Origin: JBBSGA01 sp038254585
Lineage (GTDB): Bacteria > Chloroflexota > Chloroflexia > Chloroflexales > Kallotenuaceae
Assembly: GCA_038254585.1 (NCBI GenBank)
Contig: JBBSGA010000096.1
Location: 1-18,310, forward strand
Direction of reading: 5' to 3'
Length of the DNA stretch: 18,310 bases
The notes beneath the pieces were generated by a model. That model saw nothing but the letters and a program-made list of their open reading frames with translations, ran no database searches and was not told the DNA's origin. Each line of letters starts with the position of its first letter. Within the stretch, counting starts at the first letter, position 1. Positions 1-6,841 of the stretch are shown in pieces. The translations under genes were made by a program, and so were the position numbers.

Positions 1-9
1 GGAGCATAC

Positions 10-1734
10 ATGTCAACGGGTCAAATAGCTCTTGATCGTCCTACTATAGCGCCCCTTGGCGGTGACCGCATTTACGCAGCCATGCGCTGGCTGGTGCTGC
101 TGATCGTCATGGGCTTTGGCGCTGCGCAATTCGGGATCATGCCCTGGCCTCCCTCGCCGACGACGCCGGCCAGCCTCGCGATCTGGGGCTATGCGCTCTT
201 CACAGTAGCAGCCAGCGCGATCCTCTTCGCTCCATCGCTCGGCCGGATCGTCCCCTGGCTCTACGCGGGCGACCTCATTGGATTCGCCGCGCTGACCTAT
301 ACCGCTCCGGGTCGCTCGGCGGCCTACGAGAACATCTTCTTCCTGCCACTAGTGGCGGCGGCGCTGCGCTGTTCCGAGCGCCGCGTGATTCTCTTCAGCG
401 CCGCAGCGGCGGTTCTCTCGGTGCTCCTAGGTGTCACTGCCGAACATCCCGATGCTCTGGCCGTGATCAGTCGCGTAGGAACGTTCGTCGCCCTGCCATG
501 GCTCTTCCACCTGCTCTCCGAGCAGTGGACCGCCGACAACCGCCACCTGGTGCAATCGGCCGAAAAGCGGAGCGCGGCGGCGTCGGCCAACGCCCAGCAG
601 TACCGGGACCGGATGCGGGCGCTGTACGAGGTAGCCTTCACGCTCAGTACGACCACCAACGCAAACAGCGTGCTTCAGACCTTGCTCGGCGAGTGCGCCA
701 AAATCGTGCCCTACCGAGTAGGTGCGGTGCTCCTGCCTACTGAGACTCGTGACGAGATCGGCGTTGCGGCCGGCCGGAACCTCATGAACGCCGAGTTCCA
801 GGCACGGTTCGTCGTCGGATCGGGAGCCCTTGACACCATTTTACGAGGCGGAAACGGGGGCATGCTGCCGGGTGCTGCCGCCCTCGCGGAGTTCGGTAGC
901 GTGCCGACGCTTACCGCGTGCCGGACACTCTTGCTGCTTCCGCTACGCTCGACGAACCGAACCTACGGCGTCGTCGTACTCGGCAGCGACGACGCGCAGC
1001 TGACGGCTGAGCAGATGGAGATGGCCACAACCTTGGTGAGCTATGGTATGGTCGCCCTCCAGAACGCGCGACTCATCGGAGAGCTACGCCTCGAGCGCGA
1101 TACTCTGGTTGCGCGCGAAGACGAGATGCGACGGCAGCTCAACCGCGACCTGCACGACGGCCCAGCTCAGGCGCTGGCGGCGATAACCATGAACCTTGAG
1201 TTTGTCAAAAGGCTGCTCGAGCACGAGCCGCAGCGCGTACCTGAAGAGCTTGACAGGCTGGCGCGCATGTCGCAGCGCGCGAACCATGATGTCCGAACCC
1301 TGCTTTTCGAGCTTCGCCCGATGACTCTGGATGGCCAGGGACTGGTGCCGACACTGCGGCTCTATTTCGAGCGCTTTAAGGATAGCTCGACGAAGATCAT
1401 CCTCGAAAGCAACGACGACCTCGACTTGCTGGACAAGTCGGTTCAGGCCATGCTCTTCAATATCACTCAGGAGGCCGTCAACAATGCTCTCAAGCATGCC
1501 CAGGCTACCCATCTCTGGATACGCTTGAGCCGCGCGAACAACCATGTCAGTCTCGTTGTCGAGGACGATGGCAAGGGCTTTGACCTCAAGGCAGTTAGGG
1601 AGAGCTACGACGAGCGGGGCAGCTTCGGGCTGATCAACATCGAGGAGCGCGCGCGCTTGGTCAATGGCGTCGCGGAGCTACGCTCCACGCCGGGAGGAGG
1701 TACGACCATACGCATAAGCATACCTCTCGATTGA
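10..1734 (+). CDS. Membrane GAF-domain sensor histidine kinase (HisKA_3 / NarL-partner type)
   Basis: Predicted two-component sensor kinase of 574 residues. The ATG is preceded by GGAG at positions 1-4. Residues about 22-172 hold five or six hydrophobic segments, so the sensor part is mostly in the membrane. A charged, probably coiled-coil linker (about 173-205) leads into a GAF-like domain (about 208-355). The dimerisation/phosphoacceptor helix contains RDLHDGPAQ with His382, the HisKA_3 signature of the NarX/LiaS/DesK group. The HATPase_c domain shows the N box with N491-N492 and the G box EDDGKGFD from E518. By family this kinase autophosphorylates on His and passes phosphate to a LuxR/NarL-type regulator. 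No response regulator lies downstream in the window, so it is orphan or its partner is to the left. It is the first of three + strand genes. The input signal is unknown. Confidence 0.93.
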   Translation: MSTGQIALDRPTIAPLGGDRIYAAMRWLVLLIVMGFGAAQFGIMPWPPSPTTPASLAIWGYALFTVAASAILFAPSLGRIVPWLYAGDLIGFAALTYTAPGRSAAYENIFFLPLVAAALRCSERRVILFSAAAAVLSVLLGVTAEHPDALAVISRVGTFVALPWLFHLLSEQWTADNRHLVQSAEKRSAAASANAQQYRDRMRALYEVAFTLSTTTNANSVLQTLLGECAKIVPYRVGAVLLPTETRDEIGVAAGRNLMNAEFQARFVVGSGALDTILRGGNGGMLPGAAALAEFGSVPTLTACRTLLLLPLRSTNRTYGVVVLGSDDAQLTAEQMEMATTLVSYGMVALQNARLIGELRLERDTLVAREDEMRRQLNRDLHDGPAQALAAITMNLEFVKRLLEHEPQRVPEELDRLARMSQRANHDVRTLLFELRPMTLDGQGLVPTLRLYFERFKDSSTKIILESNDDLDLLDKSVQAMLFNITQEAVNNALKHAQATHLWIRLSRANNHVSLVVEDDGKGFDLKAVRESYDERGSFGLINIEERARLVNGVAELRSTPGGGTTIRISIPLD

Positions 1735-1782
1735 TGCTGCGCCTCGTTCGGCTCCCGTTTTGGGGTATCATAGCGGGGCGCG

Positions 1783-2274
1783 ATGATCCAGGAGGAACGA
1801 GCAAGCCAAGCCCTAACGTATCCGCGGCTGGCGACGATTGTCGCCAGCCGCATTGTGTTGAACGCGATCTTCCGCGTGGCCTACCCGCTCATTCCGTTTG
1901 TAGTCCTGCGCTTCAATGTTCCGGAGCGGACGGCCGCTTGGCTGGTCACAATTCAGGTCTTGGCAGGCCTAACCAGTCCCGGACTGTACGGGCTCATTTT
2001 CGAGTTCGCGATCGTCGCATCATTCTCGCTCGCCTCCGGCATCAACCCAGTCGCTCGAGGGCTGGTGATGTCGGGCTCAAACCTCGCGACCCAGACAGGA
2101 CGAGCCGCTGGATCGTGGTTTGGCATTCGTCTCTTCGAGACTACGAACATCGTCGCCAACGGCGCAGTTGCCGGAGGATTGACCTCGATCGGCATTATTG
2201 TCGCCCTGATGGCCGTCCGACCCCAAGAAAATGATGACGCATCAACCGAAACCGAAGCTGTCACAATTCTGTAA
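1783..2274 (+). CDS. Internally deleted MFS transporter, 163 residues
   Basis: The protein reads as the two ends of a major facilitator superfamily permease joined in frame. Residues 14-66 match the style of MFS helices 1-2, ending in LAGLTSP, where a full protein would continue into the loop 2-3 motif GxxxDRxGRR. Instead, from about residue 67 the sequence jumps to a segment typical of helices 10-12 (FEFAIVASFSLASGI, NPVARG, GRAAGSWFG, then a last hydrophobic helix). About 200 or more residues of the usual roughly 400 are missing. The frame stays open, so a short membrane protein could be made, but transport is unlikely. The junction (about 1974-1986) falls on a 6-bp inverted repeat. The gene starts 48 bases after the kinase stop. 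The ATG has no good ribosome site; a TATCAT at 1766-1771 could be a -10 without a clear -35. Alternatively it is a pseudogene remnant. Confidence 0.65.
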   Translation: MIQEERASQALTYPRLATIVASRIVLNAIFRVAYPLIPFVVLRFNVPERTAAWLVTIQVLAGLTSPGLYGLIFEFAIVASFSLASGINPVARGLVMSGSNLATQTGRAAGSWFGIRLFETTNIVANGAVAGGLTSIGIIVALMAVRPQENDDASTETEAVTIL

Positions 2275-2320
2275 TCTGCGATTCTGGGTAGCATTGTCCG
2301 CGACATGATACGGTGAGCCG

Positions 2321-3262
2321 GTGACGAAACGACTTCACAGGTTGAGGACGCCGTGGCGACTGATCGGGCGCACGGACTGGCGCTTTTATCTGGGTGCCAG
2401 CGTCGCGGCAGGCACGATTGGCCCGGCAGCCGTTCTATTGCCCATGTGGCGCGACGCGATTCTGGGCAGCGTCGCCGGGGCAATGCTGCTCCTCGTCGGC
2501 GTGGAGCGCGCACGGGAGCGGCGTCGAATTACGCGGCTGGCCACCCAACTCAAAGCCATCGCGTCCCTTGACAAGCTGGAGGTTCCGGATGACCCTTCGG
2601 CTGGTGCACTTGACCAGGCGCTTAACGAAGCTATTCAGCGCACCCGCGAGCAGGCACGTATCGTGCAGCTCTCACGGCAGTCGCTACCCCTTGGGGATGC
2701 CCTCCAACTGCTTGACGACGACGGCGCACCGCGCAGCGTAGCGGTGCTAGCGTTGGGTCTGCGCGACCAGGACCAGGCGGCGGTCTCGTCGGAGACGATG
2801 GAGCACCTCCGCGAGATCGCCGGAACCGTGGTCGAGGTCGCTGAGCGGCGCTCGGCACTTCTGCAGATGCAGGGCAGTGGCACCTTCGCTCTGATCTTCG
2901 CGGCCTTCTCACAGGAGCCTGCGGCGCGAAGTGCTAAGGCTGCCTTCGACGCGGCGGTCGAGCTCATGGCGGCGCACCCCGGTCTGCATTTCGGTCTCAG
3001 CTCAGGAACCGGGCTCTCCTGCACGCTTCCAGGGGCCGGCTACACCGTGCTCGGGTCACCGCTCGAAGAAGCAATCCGGCTGCACCGCCTCGCCGCCGCG
3101 TGGCATGAGTACCGACTGCTCTGCCCGGAGCCGGTCGCCCTGCTGCTCCGATCGCGGGCCTCCGGCCACCGCACGCCCCTGCAGCTGACCTCGCCCGGTG
3201 CTCCGGCGCTCCCGGTCTACTCACTCGAGGTAACGCAGGAGGCTATCGCGCTCGGCGCTTGA
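2321..3262 (+). CDS. Membrane protein with catalytically dead class III adenylate/guanylate cyclase-like domain
   Basis: This 313-residue protein uses a GTG start. Two hydrophobic segments near residues 22-42 and 45-61 form a membrane hairpin, followed by a charged helix (about 62-125). Residues about 138-278 follow the layout of a class III nucleotide cyclase domain: a first strand VAVLALGLR, a GSG turn, and YTVLGSPLEEAIRL late in the domain. The key residues are gone. The first metal Asp aligns with G146, the second (GD motif) with S186, and the transition-state Asn with E249; only R253 remains. It is therefore probably a non-enzymatic signalling or scaffolding relative rather than a cyclase. 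The alignment was made by eye, so the family call is an inference. It is the last gene before the terminator at 3284-3310 and may share a transcript with the kinase. Confidence 0.6.
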   Translation: MTKRLHRLRTPWRLIGRTDWRFYLGASVAAGTIGPAAVLLPMWRDAILGSVAGAMLLLVGVERARERRRITRLATQLKAIASLDKLEVPDDPSAGALDQALNEAIQRTREQARIVQLSRQSLPLGDALQLLDDDGAPRSVAVLALGLRDQDQAAVSSETMEHLREIAGTVVEVAERRSALLQMQGSGTFALIFAAFSQEPAARSAKAAFDAAVELMAAHPGLHFGLSSGTGLSCTLPGAGYTVLGSPLEEAIRLHRLAAAWHEYRLLCPEPVALLLRSRASGHRTPLQLTSPGAPALPVYSLEVTQEAIALGA

Positions 3263-3283
3263 CAGGTCGTATAGGTAGACGTC

Positions 3284-3310
3284 AACAGGATGCCTGGCAT
3301 CCTGTTTTTC
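3284..3310 (+). terminator. Rho-independent terminator after the cyclase-like gene
   Basis: A perfect stem ACAGGATGC / GCATCCTGT (3285-3293 with 3297-3305, extended one A-T pair outward) has a CTG loop and is followed by a run of T ending in C. It lies 22 bases after the stop of the cyclase-like gene, so it closes the left + strand gene run. Confidence 0.9.
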
Positions 3311-3520
3311 GTGTCTAGAGCCCGTCGTAGACATGCTCTAGCTCGTTGCCACCTCGATCTGCCATCGCCGCATCGGCGGCCTCAGCTTTACGAGCGGTCG
3401 AGAACCTGGTGCCCGTCGAGCGAGCAGTTCCCCGAATGAGGCGGACAAGATTGAGACGAGCCGAGGGGGCACGGGCCAATCCTAGCATACAATGGCCGTA
3501 GTATCACGACACACAGCGCG
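3311..3520. other. Intergenic gap without a gene; holds a 7-bp inverted repeat
   Basis: No convincing coding region or RNA gene is visible here. CTAGAGC at 3315-3321 pairs with GCTCTAG at 3335-3341 around a 13-base loop with no T-run after it. A wider pairing, GCTCGT 3341-3346 with ACGAGC 3390-3395, encloses a small GC hairpin. A promoter for the downstream reductase should lie here; CATACA near 3485-3490 is a possible -10, but I see no matching -35. Confidence 0.4.
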
Positions 3521-3534
3521 AAGGAGGCGGGGTA

Positions 3535-4539
3535 ATGCAGCAGAGACGAATGGGACGGACGGGGCTCAAAGTTTCGGAGATCTGCCTTGGCACGATGACC
3601 TTCGGAAATCAAGCCGACGAAGCGACGTCGCACGCGATCATGGATAAAGCGTTCGAGACCGGCGTGTTCTTTTTCGACACGGCGGATGCCTACCCGCTGG
3701 GCTCAACGCCCGATATGCTCGGACGAACCGAGGAGATCATCGGGCGCTGGCTACGCGGGCGCCGCGATGAGATCGTCCTGGCGACCAAGTGCCGCAGCCA
3801 GATGGGGGTAGGCCCGAATCGCGGAGGACTGTCGCGGAAACACATTGTCGCCGCCGCCGAGGCGAGCCTACGCCGGCTTCAGACCGACTACATCGATCTC
3901 TACCAGATGCACGCGCCCGACCCCGAGACGCCGATCGAGGAGACGCTTCGCGCGCTCGACGATCTCGTCCGGAGCGGCAAGGTCCGCTATATTGGCTGTT
4001 CCAACTACCCGGCCTGGGAGATCTGCAGAGCGCTTTGGACCAGCGACCAGCTCAATCTACATCGTTTCGAGTGCGATCAGCCACGCTATAACATTCTCTT
4101 TCGCCATATCGAGGAGGAGATTCTGCCACTCTGCCGCGACCAGGGCATCGGCGTCATCGCCTACAATCCCCTCGCGGGCGGCTTACTTACCGGCAGGTAC
4201 CGCAAGGGACAGCAGGTCGAGGAGCACACACGTTTTTCGCTGCAGAACGCCGGGCCCCTGTACCGCGAGCGATATTGGCAGGAGGCACAGTTTGACGCCG
4301 TGGAGCGACTGCAAAGCTTCTTCGATGATCGGGGGCAATCGATCATCCGGGCGGCGGTCGCATGGGTGCTGGAGCAGCCGGGGATTACCGCGGCGATCGT
4401 CGGCGCCAGCCGGCCCGAGCAGTTGAACGAAAGTGTACAGGGCGCCGAGACCCGCTTGGACGACGAGGCACGCGCCGCCTGCTACGATGCGTGGTATGCC
4501 ATCCCGCGCTCGCGGAACCCGGGAATCGAGCTGCGCTAG
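3535..4539 (+). CDS. Aldo/keto reductase
   Basis: NADPH-dependent oxidoreductase of the (beta/alpha)8-barrel aldo/keto reductase superfamily, 334 residues, the usual length for the YajO/Tas/IolS-like bacterial branch. The opening MGRTGLKVSEICLGTMTFG is typical. The catalytic tetrad is complete: D48 and Y53 in FDTADAY, K85 in LATK, H126 in YQMHAPD. YNPLAGGLLTGRY and the late VGASRPEQL segment belong to the barrel and the nucleotide phosphate-binding region. The start is fixed by AAGGAGG at 3521-3527, seven bases before the ATG. It stands alone, with a terminator upstream and a convergent kinase downstream. By family it reduces carbonyls or oxidises sugars or alcohols; the substrate cannot be told from the sequence. 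Confidence 0.95.
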   Translation: MQQRRMGRTGLKVSEICLGTMTFGNQADEATSHAIMDKAFETGVFFFDTADAYPLGSTPDMLGRTEEIIGRWLRGRRDEIVLATKCRSQMGVGPNRGGLSRKHIVAAAEASLRRLQTDYIDLYQMHAPDPETPIEETLRALDDLVRSGKVRYIGCSNYPAWEICRALWTSDQLNLHRFECDQPRYNILFRHIEEEILPLCRDQGIGVIAYNPLAGGLLTGRYRKGQQVEEHTRFSLQNAGPLYRERYWQEAQFDAVERLQSFFDDRGQSIIRAAVAWVLEQPGITAAIVGASRPEQLNESVQGAETRLDDEARAACYDAWYAIPRSRNPGIELR

Positions 4540-4551
4540 CCGGGCTAGCGC
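4533..4551. repeat. Inverted repeat over the reductase stop codon
   Basis: GCGCTAGC (4533-4540) and GCTAGCGC (4544-4551) form a perfect 8-bp stem around CGG. The TAG stop of the reductase (4537-4539) lies inside the first arm. No T-run follows, so terminator activity is uncertain. Confidence 0.6.
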
Positions 4552-4562
4552 CAAGGCATGGA

Positions 4563-4594
4563 GCCGGCTGTTCGACGCACGTCAAACGGCCGGC
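4563..4594. terminator. Hairpin between convergent reductase and kinase genes, possible bidirectional terminator
   Basis: GCCGGCTGTT (4563-4572) pairs with AACGGCCGGC (4585-4594), ten pairs with one G-T wobble. The loop can extend the stem further (GAC 4574-4576 with GTC 4581-4583). It sits between two stop codons facing each other, the right place for a shared terminator. The flanks are T-poor on both strands, so it is a weak example. Confidence 0.5.
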
Positions 4595-4625
4595 CTTCCT
4601 ATTCGCTTCGAAGCCTGCCCAACCT

Positions 4626-6575
4626 CTACGGCAGGCGGACGACAGCATAGTCGAGGGCAACAAATGGAGGAAGACCCTTCGGTCCAAGGCTAAGATTGGT
4701 GATTGTGACGGTATTTGAGCCTAGACGAAGCAGCGCGCTGTCGAACGTGAAATTGAAGTTGGCCCACCGGCCGGACTGGAGAGGCTGGTCGTCGTTCGGG
4801 AACGGGCTCGCACCGTCGAAGATCGTCGCACCGTTGATCGATATGCGCATCGCCGTCTTGGCGGTATCTTCCGAATCCATACCTTCGATCGTCAACGTAG
4901 CTGGGCCCGAATTGACGAACTGAGCGGTAAACGTCGCGCTCATACTGCTGTAGCCGGAGCCCTGCCCATAGACCCAAGTAGCCGTCCGGCCACCATAGGT
5001 GCTGGCGCCACGATTTCGCCAGCCGCCAGTGAAGACAGTATCTTCGAGCCGGATCGCCCCTCCATGTCCGTCCACTTGGGTCCCCGCGGCTCCTCTCATC
5101 CCGGATTGCGACGGAAGCGGTGCGAAGATCGGCTTCGGCGGCGAAGGCGGCGTCTCCGGAGGAGGGAGGGAAGTTACATCCCCTGCCAGGATCTGAACGA
5201 GGGGGCTGGAGATCCAGCCCTGCTCGCCGGTCTCGGCCTGGATCTCCAGCCATCCGTCAACTTGGCTGGTTGCCACCACGTGGGCGCCGTCAGGCAGTCC
5301 GGCAACCTGCGGATACGTTAGGCCAGGGCCGCTCCGTAGATATGCGCCTGTGGGCGCCCGCACATTACCCTCAACGCTCGTGTCGCTCGCCATAGTCGCG
5401 GTAACAGTCTCCACGGTCCCCGCTTGGTCCGTCCGACCCGCTGTGGGCGTTCCAGGCCGCCGGTTTGCATCGCCGGCGGCCTGGCCCGGCACTCCGGTAG
5501 GCCCCGGGACAGATGTGATTGTGCCGATCCGAGGTGGCGATGCAATCGCGTTCTCGTGGTGCGACCAGACGCTGGCCGCCCACAGACCGGCGATGAGCAA
5601 CACGGCCAGCGGAAGGAGAAGCACCAGGCGCCCAACCGGACCATCAGGTGCCGGCGGGCGCTGAAGACGCATTGGCGGAGCAAGTGGGGTGCGAGCATGC
5701 GCAGTCTCGGCGAGTCCCGCACGGCGAACGGGCGCTGTCGACCGGCCGGCCGGGGCGGGAGGCGCCTGAACAGCGTGTGCAAGCGCCGCGATCATTGCCC
5801 CGGCTGACGGCCAGCGATCGGATTTGCGCTTCGCGATCGCACGGCGGGCGACCTCGTCGAGCAACGGCGACGACGCAAGCCGCGGCTGAAGGTTGGCCAG
5901 GGCGGGTGGCGGCTGGGAGAGATGCGCTTGCGCCACGGCAAAGGGCGAAGGGCCGGTAAATGGGACCCTCCCCGTCAGCAGTGCGTAAAGCAGGATTCCC
6001 AGCGCATAAACGTCGGTGCGCCGATCGACTGGCTCAGCCTGGATCTGTTCAGGTGCCATGTACGACGGCGTACCCATCACCACGCTCACGGTTGCAGCTT
6101 CCTCCTGAACCAGCTTCGCGAGGCCAAAATCGGTGATGACCGGCCCGTTCGCCGTCACGATAATGTTTTCGGGCTTGAGATCGCGGTGAATAACGTCGCG
6201 CGTATGCGCATAGTCGAGCGCGCTCGCGATAGGCCTAAGGAGATCGAGAGCTTCGGCCGGCGAGAAGAGATTACCGGCTTGTCTTCGCTGGCATAGCACA
6301 GCATGAAGAGTCTGCCCTTGCAAATACTCCATCACAAGATAGGGCAAACCTTCGTCGTCGCCGACACCATAGATGCCGACGATATGGGGGTGGCGGAGGC
6401 GCGCTATGAGGCGAGCTTCGCGCTGAAAACGAAAACGAAAGGCCGCATCGTCGACAAAGGCCGGCAAGAGAACCTTGATCGCGACGATACGGTCTAGGTT
6501 TGGCTGATACGCTTTATAAACCGTAGCCATACCACCATGCCCGATCACCTCGATCAGTTGATATGGTCCGATCAT
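4626..6575 (-). CDS. Membrane Ser/Thr protein kinase with SH3b domain and C-terminal beta-sandwich-like domain
   Basis: PknB-type (Hanks) kinase. Numbering from the ATG at 6575 (649 residues): glycine loop GHGGMATV at 12-19, K34, E53, catalytic loop HRDLKPEN with D132, DFG at 149-151, then GTPSYMAPEQ ending the activation loop. All catalytic residues are present, so it should be active in the cytoplasm. A proline-rich linker leads to one membrane helix (about 316-337). Outside, after a Pro/Thr-rich spacer, lie a bacterial SH3 domain (about 400-463) and a C-terminal beta-rich domain (about 508-649) resembling carbohydrate-binding jelly rolls. PASTA repeats are absent. The external part may sense cell wall or glycans; that is inference. 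The frame stays open up to a GTG at 6668, and a TTG at 6599 has GGAGAG six bases upstream. I chose 6575 because kinases of this group start just before the IGxY strand. Confidence 0.9.
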   Translation of the reverse strand: MIGPYQLIEVIGHGGMATVYKAYQPNLDRIVAIKVLLPAFVDDAAFRFRFQREARLIARLRHPHIVGIYGVGDDEGLPYLVMEYLQGQTLHAVLCQRRQAGNLFSPAEALDLLRPIASALDYAHTRDVIHRDLKPENIIVTANGPVITDFGLAKLVQEEAATVSVVMGTPSYMAPEQIQAEPVDRRTDVYALGILLYALLTGRVPFTGPSPFAVAQAHLSQPPPALANLQPRLASSPLLDEVARRAIAKRKSDRWPSAGAMIAALAHAVQAPPAPAGRSTAPVRRAGLAETAHARTPLAPPMRLQRPPAPDGPVGRLVLLLPLAVLLIAGLWAASVWSHHENAIASPPRIGTITSVPGPTGVPGQAAGDANRRPGTPTAGRTDQAGTVETVTATMASDTSVEGNVRAPTGAYLRSGPGLTYPQVAGLPDGAHVVATSQVDGWLEIQAETGEQGWISSPLVQILAGDVTSLPPPETPPSPPKPIFAPLPSQSGMRGAAGTQVDGHGGAIRLEDTVFTGGWRNRGASTYGGRTATWVYGQGSGYSSMSATFTAQFVNSGPATLTIEGMDSEDTAKTAMRISINGATIFDGASPFPNDDQPLQSGRWANFNFTFDSALLRLGSNTVTITNLSLGPKGLPPFVALDYAVVRLP

Positions 6576-6760
6576 TTTTCGCAACTCGTTCAGCGCCAAC
6601 CGGTTCTCTCCGCACGGCGATCCACGCCCCAGGTAGCGCGAACGATTTCCCGCTCGCGCATGTCGCACCTATCGTACCTGTATTGTAGATCAACACGCCC
6701 TGGGAGGCTTGCCAAACCGCGCGGAAAGGAGCACCAGAGAAAGATCCCGCGTCTCAAACT

Positions 6761-6795
6761 GAGAGGAGGCATCCCGGCAGGATGCCTCCTCTTTC
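6761..6795. terminator. Strong hairpin downstream of clpB, probable terminator
   Basis: A perfect 13-bp stem (6762-6774 with 6780-6792) closes on the loop CGGCA, 50 bases beyond the clpB stop. On the + strand TTTC follows; on the - strand, the direction of clpB transcription, the sequence after the stem is CAGTTTGA, a weak T-run. Its position argues for termination of clpB before the kinase gene. Confidence 0.7.
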
Positions 6796-6841
6796 GCTTC
6801 GCTCGGCCTGATATGAGCGAGCGCATATCGTTCGTCGCTCC

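Noticed and set aside
1766..1785. TATCAT before the transporter remnant as a promoter.
   Set aside because: No -35 at a workable distance, and transcription would begin almost at the start codon.
1731..2234. Alternative + strand frame of 167 codons over the transporter remnant.
   Set aside because: It is Arg/Pro/His-rich without domains, while the other frame gives clear MFS helices.
6576..6668. N-terminal extension of the Ser/Thr kinase up to a GTG at 6668, or a TTG at 6599 with GGAGAG upstream.
   Set aside because: The added residues match no kinase feature; the TTG cannot be excluded and is noted in the gene entry.
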